Shown one piece after another: positions 1 to 8,124 of a DNA stretch of 57,999 nucleotides. A model generated the notes under the pieces. That model was not told the DNA's origin, did not search any database, and saw only the letters and a program-made list of their open reading frames with translations. A program made the translations under genes and the position numbers. This DNA comes from Thermodesulfobacteriota bacterium (GTDB lineage Bacteria; Desulfobacterota; Thermodesulfobacteria; Thermodesulfobacteriales; Thermodesulfobacteriaceae): the NCBI GenBank assembly GCA_030550555.1, contig JAUQPD010000046.1, positions 1-57,999 of the forward strand. The letters are read 5' to 3'. The first letter of the stretch is position 1; each line of letters begins with the position of its first letter.

Positions 1-114
1 AAAGATACTGATTGCAAGTCCCACAACAAGGGCAGTGAGGAGAAGCGGGGCAGAAAGTACAAGGCTTAATTTAATTGCCTCCTTTGCTACCATAACAACT
101 GTTGTATCTGTCAT
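1..114 (-). CDS. fliQ: FliQ, flagellar export gate protein (partial)
   Basis: The N-terminal 38 residues of FliQ, a small membrane subunit of the flagellar type III export gate (FliPQR). The visible part has the family's start followed by a hydrophobic helix with the APLLLTALVVG signature, and the gene runs off the left edge of the window. The ATG is preceded by a strong AGGAGGT at 121-127. It follows fliP closely, so it belongs to the same operon. Identification rests on the short N-terminal match plus its position after fliP. Confidence 0.85.
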   Translation of the reverse strand, partial: MTDTTVVMVAKEAIKLSLVLSAPLLLTALVVGLAISIF

Positions 115-126
115 ATTTAGACCTCC

Positions 127-825
127 TTAGTGGAAACTCTTTATTAGGGACATAACAAGAAGATTCCAACCATCAACAAGGACAAAGAGGAGTAACTTAA
201 GAGGCAGAGATATCATAATTGGGGGGAGCATAAGGACACCCATCGATATGAGCACACTTGAAACAACAATGTCTATAACTAAAAAGGGAATATAGAGAAG
301 AAAACCAATTTGAAAGGCGGTTTTAAGCTCACTTATCATAAAGGCAGGAATAAGAGTTGTAAGGGTCACTTCATCTCTTGTTCTAGGCGGTTCTTCACCA
401 CTTAGTTTTATGAAAAGTGCAAGGTCCTTCTCTCGTGTGTTTTTGAGCATGAACTCCTTAAAGGGCTTGCTCACTCGCTCCAAAAGAGTCTTCTCATCGA
501 TCTCTCTTTTCATATAGGGTTTTAGGCCCTCCTCATAGGCCTCTTTGAAAACTGGGGCCATGATGAAAAACGTCAAGAAGAGGGCAAGGGAAATCAGGAC
601 CTGATTTGGTGGAGTCTGCTGTAGTCCAAGGGCATGTCTCAATATGGCAAAGACTACTATAAGCCTTGTAAAAGAGGTCAACATAAGAAGTAAAGCTGGA
701 GCTATTGATAGGACAGTTAGGAGAAGAAGAATTTGAAGAAAAATACTAAACTGAGCAGGATTTTGAGTCCCCTCTATGGTCAACTTTATCGCAGGAGCTG
801 TAAAGAGAATAAGACTAAGACTCAT
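127..825 (-). CDS. fliP: FliP, flagellar type III export gate protein
   Basis: FliP forms the core of the export gate in the basal body membrane. The 232-residue protein has a first hydrophobic segment at about 30-50, another near 75-92 and two more in the last 70 residues, ending with the usual SMGVLMLPP region. The segment LTSFTRLIVVFAILRHALG at about 50-68 is strongly conserved in the family. It lacks a long cleavable signal, as in many thermophile FliPs. It overlaps the end of fliO by 11 bases, indicating translational coupling. Confidence 0.97.
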   Translation of the reverse strand: MSLSLILFTAPAIKLTIEGTQNPAQFSIFLQILLLLTVLSIAPALLLMLTSFTRLIVVFAILRHALGLQQTPPNQVLISLALFLTFFIMAPVFKEAYEEGLKPYMKREIDEKTLLERVSKPFKEFMLKNTREKDLALFIKLSGEEPPRTRDEVTLTTLIPAFMISELKTAFQIGFLLYIPFLVIDIVVSSVLISMGVLMLPPIMISLPLKLLLFVLVDGWNLLVMSLIKSFH

Positions 826-1066
826 TTTTGAGCTCCCATAATAAATTTAATCCCTTATCTGATAGGCCAAGAAGTAGCCTTTTCCCCTCTATTTCAACAA
901 GGAGAAGTTGCGCCTTTGGACCTATGGGTTTAACTTCAAGAATCTTAATATGAGAAGGTCCTGAAACTCCCTGTTGATACTTTTTGTAAAGGTGGACAAA
1001 AAGCGGAAGCAGACTTAAGATCAATAGGATTACACCAAGGCTCTGAAGATATTGAAGCCACTCCAT
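815..1066 (-). CDS. fliO: FliO-family flagellar biosynthesis protein
   Basis: A short FliO-type protein of 83 residues with one membrane helix at about 8-26, then a basic stretch and a cytoplasmic beta-rich domain containing the KPIGPKAQLLLVEIEGKRLL pattern typical of FliO. FliO helps assemble the FliP ring. It lies two bases after fliN and overlaps fliP, the standard fliM-N-O-P order. Sequence conservation of FliO is weak, so the name depends partly on context. Confidence 0.88.
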   Translation of the reverse strand: MEWLQYLQSLGVILLILSLLPLFVHLYKKYQQGVSGPSHIKILEVKPIGPKAQLLLVEIEGKRLLLGLSDKGLNLLWELKNES

Positions 1067-1068
1067 GG

Positions 1069-1566
1069 CTAAGAGCCCAGCCTCCTTATCCTATCTTGGG
1101 CACTTATAATCTCGGTGACCCTCACTCCAAAACGGTCATTAACTACCACTACTTCCCCTCTTGCCATAAGTTTTCCATTTACAAAGATCTCAACGGGCTC
1201 ACCAGCAAACTTTTCAAGCTCAATAATTGCTCCCTGATTTAGTTTCAAAAGGTCTTTTATCAACATCTTAGTTCTTCCTATTTCCACAGAGATCTCAAGG
1301 GGTATGTCTAAAATGAATTCCAGTTCAGGATGGGCCCCTCCCTCCTTCGAGGGAGTTAGTTCCTGAAGGTTAACTGAACGTGTCTCTTCAAAGGAACCTT
1401 TTTTCGCATCTTGAACCTCCCCGACTTGCTCCTTTTGTTGAGACGCTAAATTCTCCTGAGTCCCTTCTGAACTAGCTTGAGCCTCCCTTAGAGCAGATTC
1501 CCACATCGCCATTAAATCTTCGGGACTAAGAGCCTCCTCTGTTTTCTCAACTCTTTCCTCTTCCAT
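1069..1566 (-). CDS. fliN: FliN, flagellar motor switch protein
   Basis: FliN forms the lower C-ring of the flagellar switch complex. The C-terminal ~80 residues (about 85-163) are a SPOA domain with the recognisable LDIPLEISVEIGRTKM start and the RLMARGEVVVVNDRFGVRV-like end. The first ~80 residues are acidic and low in complexity (Glu, Gln, Ala, Ser), longer than the short linker in minimal FliN proteins. The gene sits 12 bases after fliM. Confidence 0.97.
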   Translation of the reverse strand: MEEERVEKTEEALSPEDLMAMWESALREAQASSEGTQENLASQQKEQVGEVQDAKKGSFEETRSVNLQELTPSKEGGAHPELEFILDIPLEISVEIGRTKMLIKDLLKLNQGAIIELEKFAGEPVEIFVNGKLMARGEVVVVNDRFGVRVTEIISAQDRIRRLGS

Positions 1567-1578
1567 CTCTCTCCCTCC

Positions 1579-2556
1579 CTACTCCTCTTTTGGTATCAAA
1601 AACTCTTCCACCTTAAGAGCAAGGTGTCTCCTATAAACCCCAAGCCTCCCCAGAATCTTGGGACAACCCTCTATGAGTACTTCAACCAATTCATCAGCTT
1701 GACGGTCAAGAACAACTACATCTCCTACTTCAAGATTCAGGAGGTCTCCTATAGTAATCTGGGTCTTTCCAAGAATGGCTCTCAATAAAACCTCACTATC
1801 GAAAATTGTCTCCTCAAGAGCCTTTTTCCACTTTGTATCTACAACCTCTTCAATCTGATAGGGAGAATAGAGCTTCTCCTTGATTGGCTGAAGGGAACTT
1901 AGAGAATAGCAAAATAGTATTTTTCCACTAATGCTCTCAAGATCTACACTAAACCCTGTAACAAGGACAGTCTCTTCAGGTTGTAGGACCCTTGCAAATT
2001 GCGGATTTACTTCACCTCTGACATATTTAGGCTTAACTGGATAGATATTTCTCCAAGCCTTCTCTAATTCAAGAAAAATCATGTCAACAACTTTTCTAAT
2101 CAACCTCTGTTCAATAGGAGTAAATTCCCTACCCTCCACTTTTATGATCTTCCTTTCCCCTCCACCAAGAAACCTCTCAACAAAGACAAAGGCAAGGGGA
2201 GCATCAATGATCAAAAGAGCATTACCTTTTAGGGGTTCTAAACGAAAGATGTGTATAGATGTAGGAACAGGAATTTTATTTAGAAAGTCTTTAAATCTCT
2301 CCATTTGAGTAGGAATTCCGGTTAACTCTACCATCTCCCTCAGTAGAGTAGAAAAACTCAATCTTAGAGATCTTGCGAGATGGTCATTTATGACATCTAT
2401 GCCAGGGATTTTCAGGCGTGTTGAAATTGCGTAATTCTTAAAATCAAAGGGTTTAACTTTGGACTCCTCTTTTACCTCAGGGGTAGTATCGATCTGACCG
2501 CTCTCAAGGCCAGCTAAGAGGGCATCAATTTCTTCCTGAGAGAGGATTTTCTCCAT
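1579..2556 (-). CDS. fliM: FliM, flagellar motor switch protein
   Basis: FliM is the middle C-ring protein that binds phospho-CheY. The N-terminal motif LSQEEIDALLAG (residues 5-16) is the CheY-P binding peptide. It is followed by a linker, the CheC-like middle domain with the GGG motif near residue 131 (FLGGGERK), and a C-terminal SPOA domain. At 325 residues the length is normal for the family. It lies 5 bases after fliL. Confidence 0.98.
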   Translation of the reverse strand: MEKILSQEEIDALLAGLESGQIDTTPEVKEESKVKPFDFKNYAISTRLKIPGIDVINDHLARSLRLSFSTLLREMVELTGIPTQMERFKDFLNKIPVPTSIHIFRLEPLKGNALLIIDAPLAFVFVERFLGGGERKIIKVEGREFTPIEQRLIRKVVDMIFLELEKAWRNIYPVKPKYVRGEVNPQFARVLQPEETVLVTGFSVDLESISGKILFCYSLSSLQPIKEKLYSPYQIEEVVDTKWKKALEETIFDSEVLLRAILGKTQITIGDLLNLEVGDVVVLDRQADELVEVLIEGCPKILGRLGVYRRHLALKVEEFLIPKEE

Positions 2557-2561
2557 CAGTC

Positions 2562-3044
2562 CTACTCCACTATAAACTGAGTAATGTAAACATTCATAAT
2601 CAAGTCGTCTCCTAACTCCTCTTTTAGTCTTTTGAGGATTTCCCCCTTTATCTTTTCCTTTGCATCAGGCACAATAACCTCATCAACTGTTTTCCCACTG
2701 AGGATGCTCAATATAATATCTTTTATCTTAGGTTCCCTTTTCTTAACCTCCGCTTCTGCTTTTTTATCTGGGACCTCAAAACTTATCCTTACCTGAAGAT
2801 AACGTTTTCCTGTGGGATCAAGCAGATTCACAATAATTGGGTCGAAATCAATGAAGACCCCCACTGCCACCTTTTTAGCTTTCATTGGCCTTTGTGCTCC
2901 TCCTTCATCTCCTCCCTTCTTTCCAAGAAAGAAAATTGCTCCCCCAGCAATTCCCATGAGGAGTAATCCAAGGAACAGAAGAATAAAAATTTTCTTTTTA
3001 CCTCCCTTCCCCTCTACTGCTCCAGCCTTTGTGTCTTCTGCCAT
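2562..3044 (-). CDS. fliL: FliL, flagellar basal body-associated protein
   Basis: FliL is a single-pass inner-membrane protein next to the stator and rotor. It has a short charged N-terminus, a membrane helix at about 20-41, a flexible Gly/Lys linker and a periplasmic domain containing VNLLDPTGKRYLQVRISFEV, typical of FliL. A good ribosome binding site (AGGAGG) precedes the ATG. It is the first visible gene of the fliL-M-N-O-P-Q operon; the operon promoter should lie in 3045-3203. Confidence 0.95.
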   Translation of the reverse strand: MAEDTKAGAVEGKGGKKKIFILLFLGLLLMGIAGGAIFFLGKKGGDEGGAQRPMKAKKVAVGVFIDFDPIIVNLLDPTGKRYLQVRISFEVPDKKAEAEVKKREPKIKDIILSILSGKTVDEVIVPDAKEKIKGEILKRLKEELGDDLIMNVYITQFIVE

Positions 3045-3092
3045 CTCAAACCTCCTAACAATTGATCTTTCAATAAATCGTTATCAAATTCT

Positions 3093-3112
3093 ATACCAGA
3101 TCGATACCAGAT
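3093..3112. repeat. Direct repeat upstream of the fliL operon
   Basis: The 9-base word ATACCAGAT occurs twice, at 3093-3101 and 3104-3112, spaced 11 bases, about one helical turn. It lies about 50-70 bases upstream of the fliL start, where the flagellar operon promoter is expected. This could be an operator for an activator or repressor. No match to a known box is claimed. Confidence 0.4.
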
Positions 3113-3203
3113 ACATAATAAGGAAAAAATCCAACCGTCCACCCCCTTTAGAGCATAGGCTATCTGTAGACACCGCAGATGTCAAATTTATGACAGAAGG
3201 TTG

Positions 3204-3752
3204 TCAGAATTTAAAACGCTTCTCCAGAAGGAGAAGAAGGTATTTTAGGAGTTTTCCTTGGGAGTAGCCACCAAGTCCAGATTTGGACACCACTCTATGG
3301 CAAGGATATATGAGAGGTAAAGGATTTTTTGCAAGAGCTTGTCCAATAGCCCGTGCACCATTTTTAAGGCCCATCTCTTCAGCAAGTTCTTGATAGGTCA
3401 CTACCTCGCCAGGCGGTATTAATCTCAGTGCAGTGAGGACTCTTTTTGAAAAGTCAGAGCAATTTAGAGCATGAGGAGGGTTAGGATAAGGACTCTTACC
3501 AGAAAAATAGGCTCTGATTTCCTGAAGAAACACTCCTTCTATTTCATGCATGAACTCAAATTGTTTCTCAGGAAGTCTCTTTTCATTGAAGTTTTTCATA
3601 TTTAGAGGTCGAAGGGTATAGTCGAAGCTTATTGTAAGGGTAACAACTTGAAAATTATTATTTAAGCTGATTTTAAAGAGAAAGGGGAAAGTTGCTACCT
3701 CAAATTGTTTTTCAACTTCTAAAGTCAATTTTCTTTTTTGGGAGAGGGACAT
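3204..3752 (-). CDS. ogt: Methylated-DNA-protein-cysteine methyltransferase
   Basis: Suicide alkyltransferase that moves an alkyl group from O6-alkylguanine to its own cysteine. The C-terminal half has the helix-turn-helix region (PPGEVVTYQELAEEMG) and the active-site PCHRVV motif with the acceptor Cys at about residue 151, followed by GLGGYSQG. An N-terminal methyltransferase_1N-like domain precedes it. The first ATG is at 3752; a TTG lies two codons earlier. Either start overlaps the upstream protease gene by about 40 bases, so a later non-ATG start is possible. Confidence 0.92.
   Translation of the reverse strand: MSLSQKRKLTLEVEKQFEVATFPFLFKISLNNNFQVVTLTISFDYTLRPLNMKNFNEKRLPEKQFEFMHEIEGVFLQEIRAYFSGKSPYPNPPHALNCSDFSKRVLTALRLIPPGEVVTYQELAEEMGLKNGARAIGQALAKNPLPLIYPCHRVVSKSGLGGYSQGKLLKYLLLLLEKRFKF
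3211..3236 (-). terminator. Possible intrinsic terminator at the end of ogt
   Basis: On the minus strand, CTTCTCC and GGAGAAG pair (7 bp, 4-base loop, positions 3219-3236) and are followed by CGTTTT. The hairpin overlaps the last codons of ogt and would separate ogt from the fliL operon downstream. The T-tract is short, so termination may be partial. Confidence 0.4.
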
Positions 3753-4539
3753 ATTCAACTGATGGAAGGCCTCGAGTTGGCTGAGGAAAGAGTTTCATGA
3801 GTTGGTAGATTTCTACTGGCATCTCTTTTGAGACAGGAAGACCAAGTCTTTTAGCCTCTTCAAAAGTTATGGGATAATCATGGGTGAAATAGCCCTGAGA
3901 GAGTATTTCAACTATTTGATCTAATTTCTCTCCTGAAAATTTATCACTTAAAATAAGTCTCAGATTCTCTTTCATTTGACGTAGGGCCATTTCTGCTACA
4001 TCTGCAAGGATAAGGGTTCTATCGTCGATTTTATCAAGAGGTTTCTTCTTTAGGAGTCGTAGAATGGAGGAAGCTGGAAGTCCCTCAATTTGAGGGTCAA
4101 CAGGTCCAAGAACCGCGTGTTCATCCATAACAATCTCATCGCAGGCAAGAGCAATAAGAGTTCCTCCACTCATTGCATAGTGAGGAACATAGGCAGTCAC
4201 CTTTGCAGGGTGTTTCTTAATTGCAAGAGCTATCTGAAGGGAGGCTAGAACTAAACCTCCTGGAGTATGTAGAATAATGTCAATTGGAACATCTTTATCG
4301 GTTAAGTGGATGGCTCTTATCACTTCTTCAGAATCATTTATATCTATAAATTTCATGATTGGAAAGCCGAAGAAAGACATTGTCTCCTGGCGGTGCACAA
4401 GAAGTATTACCCTAGACCCCCTTTTCTCTTCAATTTTCTGAATCATCTTAGTCCTAGCCATTTCTAAAAACTTTTGTCTTAGAAAAGGTTGCATAATAAG
4501 AGCAAAAAGTAAAATCCAAAAGATCTCAAAGCCTGACAT
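3712..4539 (-). CDS. SDH-family (ClpP-fold) membrane serine protease
   Basis: Member of the serine dehydrogenase proteinase family (SppA/ClpP fold, formerly DUF114). A membrane helix at about 5-22 anchors it. The fold signature HTPGGLVLAS is at 91-100 and the nucleophile serine is Ser124 in YAMSGGT, followed by ALACDEIVMDEHAVLGPVD. The family is found in archaea and thermophilic bacteria and is thought to act in membrane protein quality control. It lies 32 bases after a rhomboid protease gene on the same strand, giving a pair of membrane-linked serine proteases. Confidence 0.88.
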   Translation of the reverse strand: MSGFEIFWILLFALIMQPFLRQKFLEMARTKMIQKIEEKRGSRVILLVHRQETMSFFGFPIMKFIDINDSEEVIRAIHLTDKDVPIDIILHTPGGLVLASLQIALAIKKHPAKVTAYVPHYAMSGGTLIALACDEIVMDEHAVLGPVDPQIEGLPASSILRLLKKKPLDKIDDRTLILADVAEMALRQMKENLRLILSDKFSGEKLDQIVEILSQGYFTHDYPITFEEAKRLGLPVSKEMPVEIYQLMKLFPQPTRGLPSVEYVPLPKKKIDFRS

Positions 4540-4571
4540 CCCCTACTCCTCCAAAAGTTGTTAAACTCTAT

Positions 4572-5312
4572 CTAATGTTTATCGAGATCAAATAGGGATC
4601 CAAAGACTCCGTATTCGTCCTGATAAAATCTACATCTGCTTCTACAGAAAAACTTATAAAATAGGGCACCTGCTATGAAGCCTCCCAAATGGGCAAACCA
4701 GGCAACTCCTCCTATCTCTCCAGGGAGAGCAAGTGAAAATAGTCCACTATAAAACTGTAAGAGAAACCAAAGTCCAAGAAAAATAAAAGCTGGAACTTCA
4801 AAAAATAGGGGTATAAAAAGGATAGGTACAAGGACCAATATCCTTGCAAAGGGATACATCATGAAGTAGGCTCCCATGACTGCAGATATTGCACCACTTG
4901 CTCCAACGAGCGGTATTAGGGAATCAGGATATATCAAACTATGGACCATTGTGGCCACAATCCCCATGCTGATGTAAAAAAGTAAAAACCTAAAGGGTCC
5001 TAGTCTATCTTCCACATTATCTCCAAAAATCCAGAGGGTCCACATGTTTCCAATCAGATGAAGCCAGCCCCCATGGACAAAAAGATGAGTAATTAGAGAG
5101 AGGTAAACTTCCCAAGGTTTTTTGCCAGTAAGAACAGCAAAGTAATCATCAAAAAAAAGACCCGGAATAAACCCATAGGTCCGAAAAAAAAGCTCTCTTG
5201 CCTGAGGAGGAAGAGATATTTCGTAGAGGAAAACTGCAACGTTAATAATTATAAGGGTCCAGGTAATTATTGGAGGATTTCTACGGGGATTCAGATCTTG
5301 TAGAGGAATCAT
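4572..5312 (-). CDS. Rhomboid family intramembrane serine protease
   Basis: Intramembrane protease with six or seven hydrophobic segments. The N-terminus has the usual PLQDLNPRRNPPIITWTLI pattern. The catalytic dyad is visible as Ser139 in GASGA and His208 in AHLGGF, and the oxyanion residues are in HLIGNMWTLWIFG (about 85-97). The C-terminus carries a short cytoplasmic tail with two Cys (CRSRC). Its start overlaps the stop of the HAD gene upstream (ATGA), so the two are translationally coupled. Confidence 0.95.
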   Translation of the reverse strand: MIPLQDLNPRRNPPIITWTLIIINVAVFLYEISLPPQARELFFRTYGFIPGLFFDDYFAVLTGKKPWEVYLSLITHLFVHGGWLHLIGNMWTLWIFGDNVEDRLGPFRFLLFYISMGIVATMVHSLIYPDSLIPLVGASGAISAVMGAYFMMYPFARILVLVPILFIPLFFEVPAFIFLGLWFLLQFYSGLFSLALPGEIGGVAWFAHLGGFIAGALFYKFFCRSRCRFYQDEYGVFGSLFDLDKH

Positions 5313-6322
5313 CCTAATGCCCCTATGGCCTCACCTCGGACTATCTTTCGCAGGCTTTCACTTCTCTTGACAAGCTCAGAAAACTTGTCCTGCTCTGTAG
5401 GAATACGATCAAATTCCTCATCAGTTGATCTCAAGCTAAATTTTTCAACGGTATCCCGTCCCCCATCCAAGCATAACTTAATTACCTTTTCAAAGATGTA
5501 GGCATTTCTTGAGAGTGCATAGAACTCTGCGGATCTTAAGGCATAACGATTAGCGTTAAAAGCAAGGCTTATACCCTTATTATTCTTCATAAGCTCAAGG
5601 GCCTGACAGTCGGTGATGCTATCTCCACAGTAGAGACCCTCTGATAGAGGAGTAGAAAGTTCCTCTGAAATTATGCTACAGACCCGTGCTTTTTCCTCTC
5701 CCCCAATAGGGTTAACCTCCCTTAAGTAGGCTCCACAATCCATATTCCAAATGATTTCAAAAAAGATCTCCTCAAGCCTTTCTAGGACTTTGACTAAATC
5801 TTCTGGTAGATCCCTCTCAGATAGGGCGTTGGTAGGTATCTCAATTGGTGGGAAACCGAGTATTTCTTCGTAAAGTTTCTGAAGCACCTTCTTTTCCGCA
5901 GTGGATAACTCCCTCTTATCAAGATCTACCTCGGTGCAAAAGACATTTTCAGGGGGAAAGTTAAGCCTTTCACAAAGGGCTTGAAGATAGGGTCTATAAC
6001 TTGTACTTATTATGAAAAAAGGAACTAACTTGATGAGCCTGGGAATGACCTCAGGGACCCCAGGAAGAAAGAGCAAAGTTTTACGAGAAAACTCTCGAAG
6101 CAGGGAATTTGTAGCTCCAAAAAGCTTCAAAAAGGGTAAAATTAATTTTAGTGTATCACCTGCCTTGTAGCCCGGTCTTTTCTTTATATCTGCTAAATAG
6201 TCATCAAAGCGGGATATTTGAGTAAAGAAATAATCTCCCCTTGGGATTATAGCCTTTGCAAATTCAAAGGCATTGTCGTTGAGTGTGAGAGGGCCTTCAC
6301 AATCAAAGGCACAAAAGAGCAT
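5309..6322 (-). CDS. HAD-superfamily phosphohydrolase-like protein, archaeal type
   Basis: A 337-residue protein resembling the mainly archaeal COG4030-type HAD family. Motif I is FDCEGPL at residues 6-12: the usual DxD is D7-C-E9, with Glu at the second position. A Ser/Thr-rich strand (IISTSYRPY) fits motif II and YCGDSITDCQAL fits motif IV. The substrate is unknown. A TTG at 6367 would add 15 residues, but no ribosome binding site supports it. The ATG at 6322 is closely preceded by a TATACT hexamer, so the message could be leaderless. It overlaps the rhomboid gene by 4 bases. Confidence 0.72.
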   Translation of the reverse strand: MLFCAFDCEGPLTLNDNAFEFAKAIIPRGDYFFTQISRFDDYLADIKKRPGYKAGDTLKLILPFLKLFGATNSLLREFSRKTLLFLPGVPEVIPRLIKLVPFFIISTSYRPYLQALCERLNFPPENVFCTEVDLDKRELSTAEKKVLQKLYEEILGFPPIEIPTNALSERDLPEDLVKVLERLEEIFFEIIWNMDCGAYLREVNPIGGEEKARVCSIISEELSTPLSEGLYCGDSITDCQALELMKNNKGISLAFNANRYALRSAEFYALSRNAYIFEKVIKLCLDGGRDTVEKFSLRSTDEEFDRIPTEQDKFSELVKRSESLRKIVRGEAIGALG

Positions 6323-6412
6323 ATGCTTAGTATATACTATCTTTGATTTTTTGAAAGGGTTCTCCAAACGGGCTTGAAGATCTCTGGACCTGCCTTATTT
6401 TAGGTAGAGACA

Positions 6413-7276
6413 ATGGGTCCCCTTGTTTCAGTTATTATTCCAACTTTTAATAGGGCCTATATTCTCCCAAAGGCAATAGAGAGTGTCATAAAACAGACCT
6501 ATAAAAATTTAGAAATTATTGTAGTTGATGACTGTTCGAGAGACAGCACTTCTCAGATTATAACCAGATTTCCAGTGAAATATGTAAAACTTCCCCAAAA
6601 TTTTGGACCTTCTCGAGCAAGAAATAGAGGTATTTATCATGCAAGAGGAGAATTTCTTGCCTTTTTGGATAGTGATGATCAATTTCTTCCCAAAAAAATT
6701 GAAAAACAGGTTAAATTCCTCCTTAATAATCCCCAATTTCTTCTTGTTCAGACCGATGAAGTCTGGTTTAAAGGAGACAAAAGATTGAATCCAAAGAAAT
6801 ATCATGCCAAGGCTAAAGGTTTTTTCCTAGACAGAGCAGTAAAACTTTGTGTTGTCTCTATTTCTACGGTTCTTGTAAGGAGAGAACTCTTTAAAAGCTT
6901 AGGTCTTTTTGATGAGTCCTTCCCAGTATGTGAGGACTATGAGTTTTGGTTAAGAGTAGCCCTTAATTACCCCGTTGGTCTAATTGAGGAGCCCCTTGTC
7001 GTGAAGTTTGGAGGAAGAGAGGACCAGTTGTCCAACACAAAAGGTCTTGATTTTTATCGTGTGAAGGCCCTCCTAAAGATCTTAAGTAACTATAATCATC
7101 AACTTAGTGCTGAAAAGAGACTTCTTTTATTTGCAGAAGCAAAGAGAAAAAGTGAAATTTTTCTCTCAGGGGCAAAAAAACACTGCAACATAAAAGGCCT
7201 CTTTGAATTGAAGAGGCTTTGGGACTCCTTTTGGGCCTCTATGAATTATCTTCCTCCCTTGAAAGATGTAAATTAG
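6413..7276 (+). CDS. Family 2 glycosyltransferase
   Basis: GT-A fold glycosyltransferase that transfers a sugar from a nucleotide-sugar donor, probably to a lipid-linked or surface glycan. The N-terminus VSVIIPTFNRAYILPKAIES, the nucleotide-binding DDCSRDST (about 41-48) and the metal-binding LDSDDQF (about 85-91) are typical. No membrane helix is evident. It is divergent from the HAD gene and 67 bases upstream of yebC. Acceptor and sugar cannot be told from sequence; the nearby GT9 gene suggests LPS or a related glycan. Confidence 0.9.
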   Translation: MGPLVSVIIPTFNRAYILPKAIESVIKQTYKNLEIIVVDDCSRDSTSQIITRFPVKYVKLPQNFGPSRARNRGIYHARGEFLAFLDSDDQFLPKKIEKQVKFLLNNPQFLLVQTDEVWFKGDKRLNPKKYHAKAKGFFLDRAVKLCVVSISTVLVRRELFKSLGLFDESFPVCEDYEFWLRVALNYPVGLIEEPLVVKFGGREDQLSNTKGLDFYRVKALLKILSNYNHQLSAEKRLLLFAEAKRKSEIFLSGAKKHCNIKGLFELKRLWDSFWASMNYLPPLKDVN

Positions 7277-7343
7277 AGATTAAAATTGCCTTAGTCTACA
7301 AGAATTATATCAAGATAAAAGTAACAAAGAGGGGTGATATCCT

Positions 7344-8093
7344 ATGGCAGGACACTCCCATTGGGCTCAGATTAAGAGAAAGAAGGCAGCTCAAGATGCC
7401 AAGAAAGGAAGGCTTTTTACCAAACTTTATAGAGAAATTGTGATTGCGGTCAAGACTGGAGGAAGCGGAGATCCTGATCTCAATCCTAGATTAAGGGCAG
7501 CGATTCAAGCTGCCAAATCTGCTAACATGCCTAAAGAGAATATTGAAAGGGCGATAAAGAAAGCCCTTGGTCTTGAGGCAGACACAAACTATGAGGAGGT
7601 CTTCTTTGAAGGCTACGGTCCTGGTGGAGTTGCCATTCTCATAAGTGCTATAACTGACAATAGAAAACGGACAGTTTCTGAGATCAGGCATCTTTTCAAC
7701 AAATACGGTGGTAGCCTTGCAGAACCAGGAGCGGTATCCTGGATCTTTGAAGAAAAGGGTCTGATTGTTGTTCCTAGAAAGGATGAAGAAAAGGTCTATG
7801 AAATAGCAATTGAAAGCGGAGCTGAGGACACAAAAGAATACGAAAGTGAGATTGAGATCATAACTAGCCCTTCAGACTTCGAAAAGGTTAAAGGTGCCCT
7901 TGAGTCTGCAGGTATTGAGATCCTTTCTGCAAAGGTGACGATGGTCCCTAAAACAGTTGTTCCCGTCACTGATGAAGGTAGTGCCCAGACCCTACTTAAA
8001 CTTATGGAAGCCCTCGAAGATCTAGATGATGTTCAGCAGATTTACGCAAACTTTGATATACCAGAAAAGCTAATGGAATCTCTAAACAGATAG
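7344..8093 (+). CDS. yebC: YebC/PmpR family regulatory or translation factor
   Basis: Full-length 249-residue YebC-family protein starting with the invariant [21 protein letters not shown] and carrying the YEGYGPGG-type region ([13 protein letters not shown]) in domain 2. Family members are described as DNA-binding regulators, and some as factors that help ribosomes at difficult sequences. A GGGGTGAT ribosome binding site precedes the ATG. It is followed 31 bases later by truD. Confidence 0.97.
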   Translation: MAGHSHWAQIKRKKAAQDAKKGRLFTKLYREIVIAVKTGGSGDPDLNPRLRAAIQAAKSANMPKENIERAIKKALGLEADTNYEEVFFEGYGPGGVAILISAITDNRKRTVSEIRHLFNKYGGSLAEPGAVSWIFEEKGLIVVPRKDEEKVYEIAIESGAEDTKEYESEIEIITSPSDFEKVKGALESAGIEILSAKVTMVPKTVVPVTDEGSAQTLLKLMEALEDLDDVQQIYANFDIPEKLMESLNR

Positions 8094-8124
8094 CCTCAAA
8101 ATTGAAAAAAACTATTCTCTCCCT

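Noticed and set aside
2081-2308. Open frame on the plus strand opposite fliM
   Set aside because: It is entirely inside fliM, which has full domain support, and has no ribosome binding site or recognisable motif.
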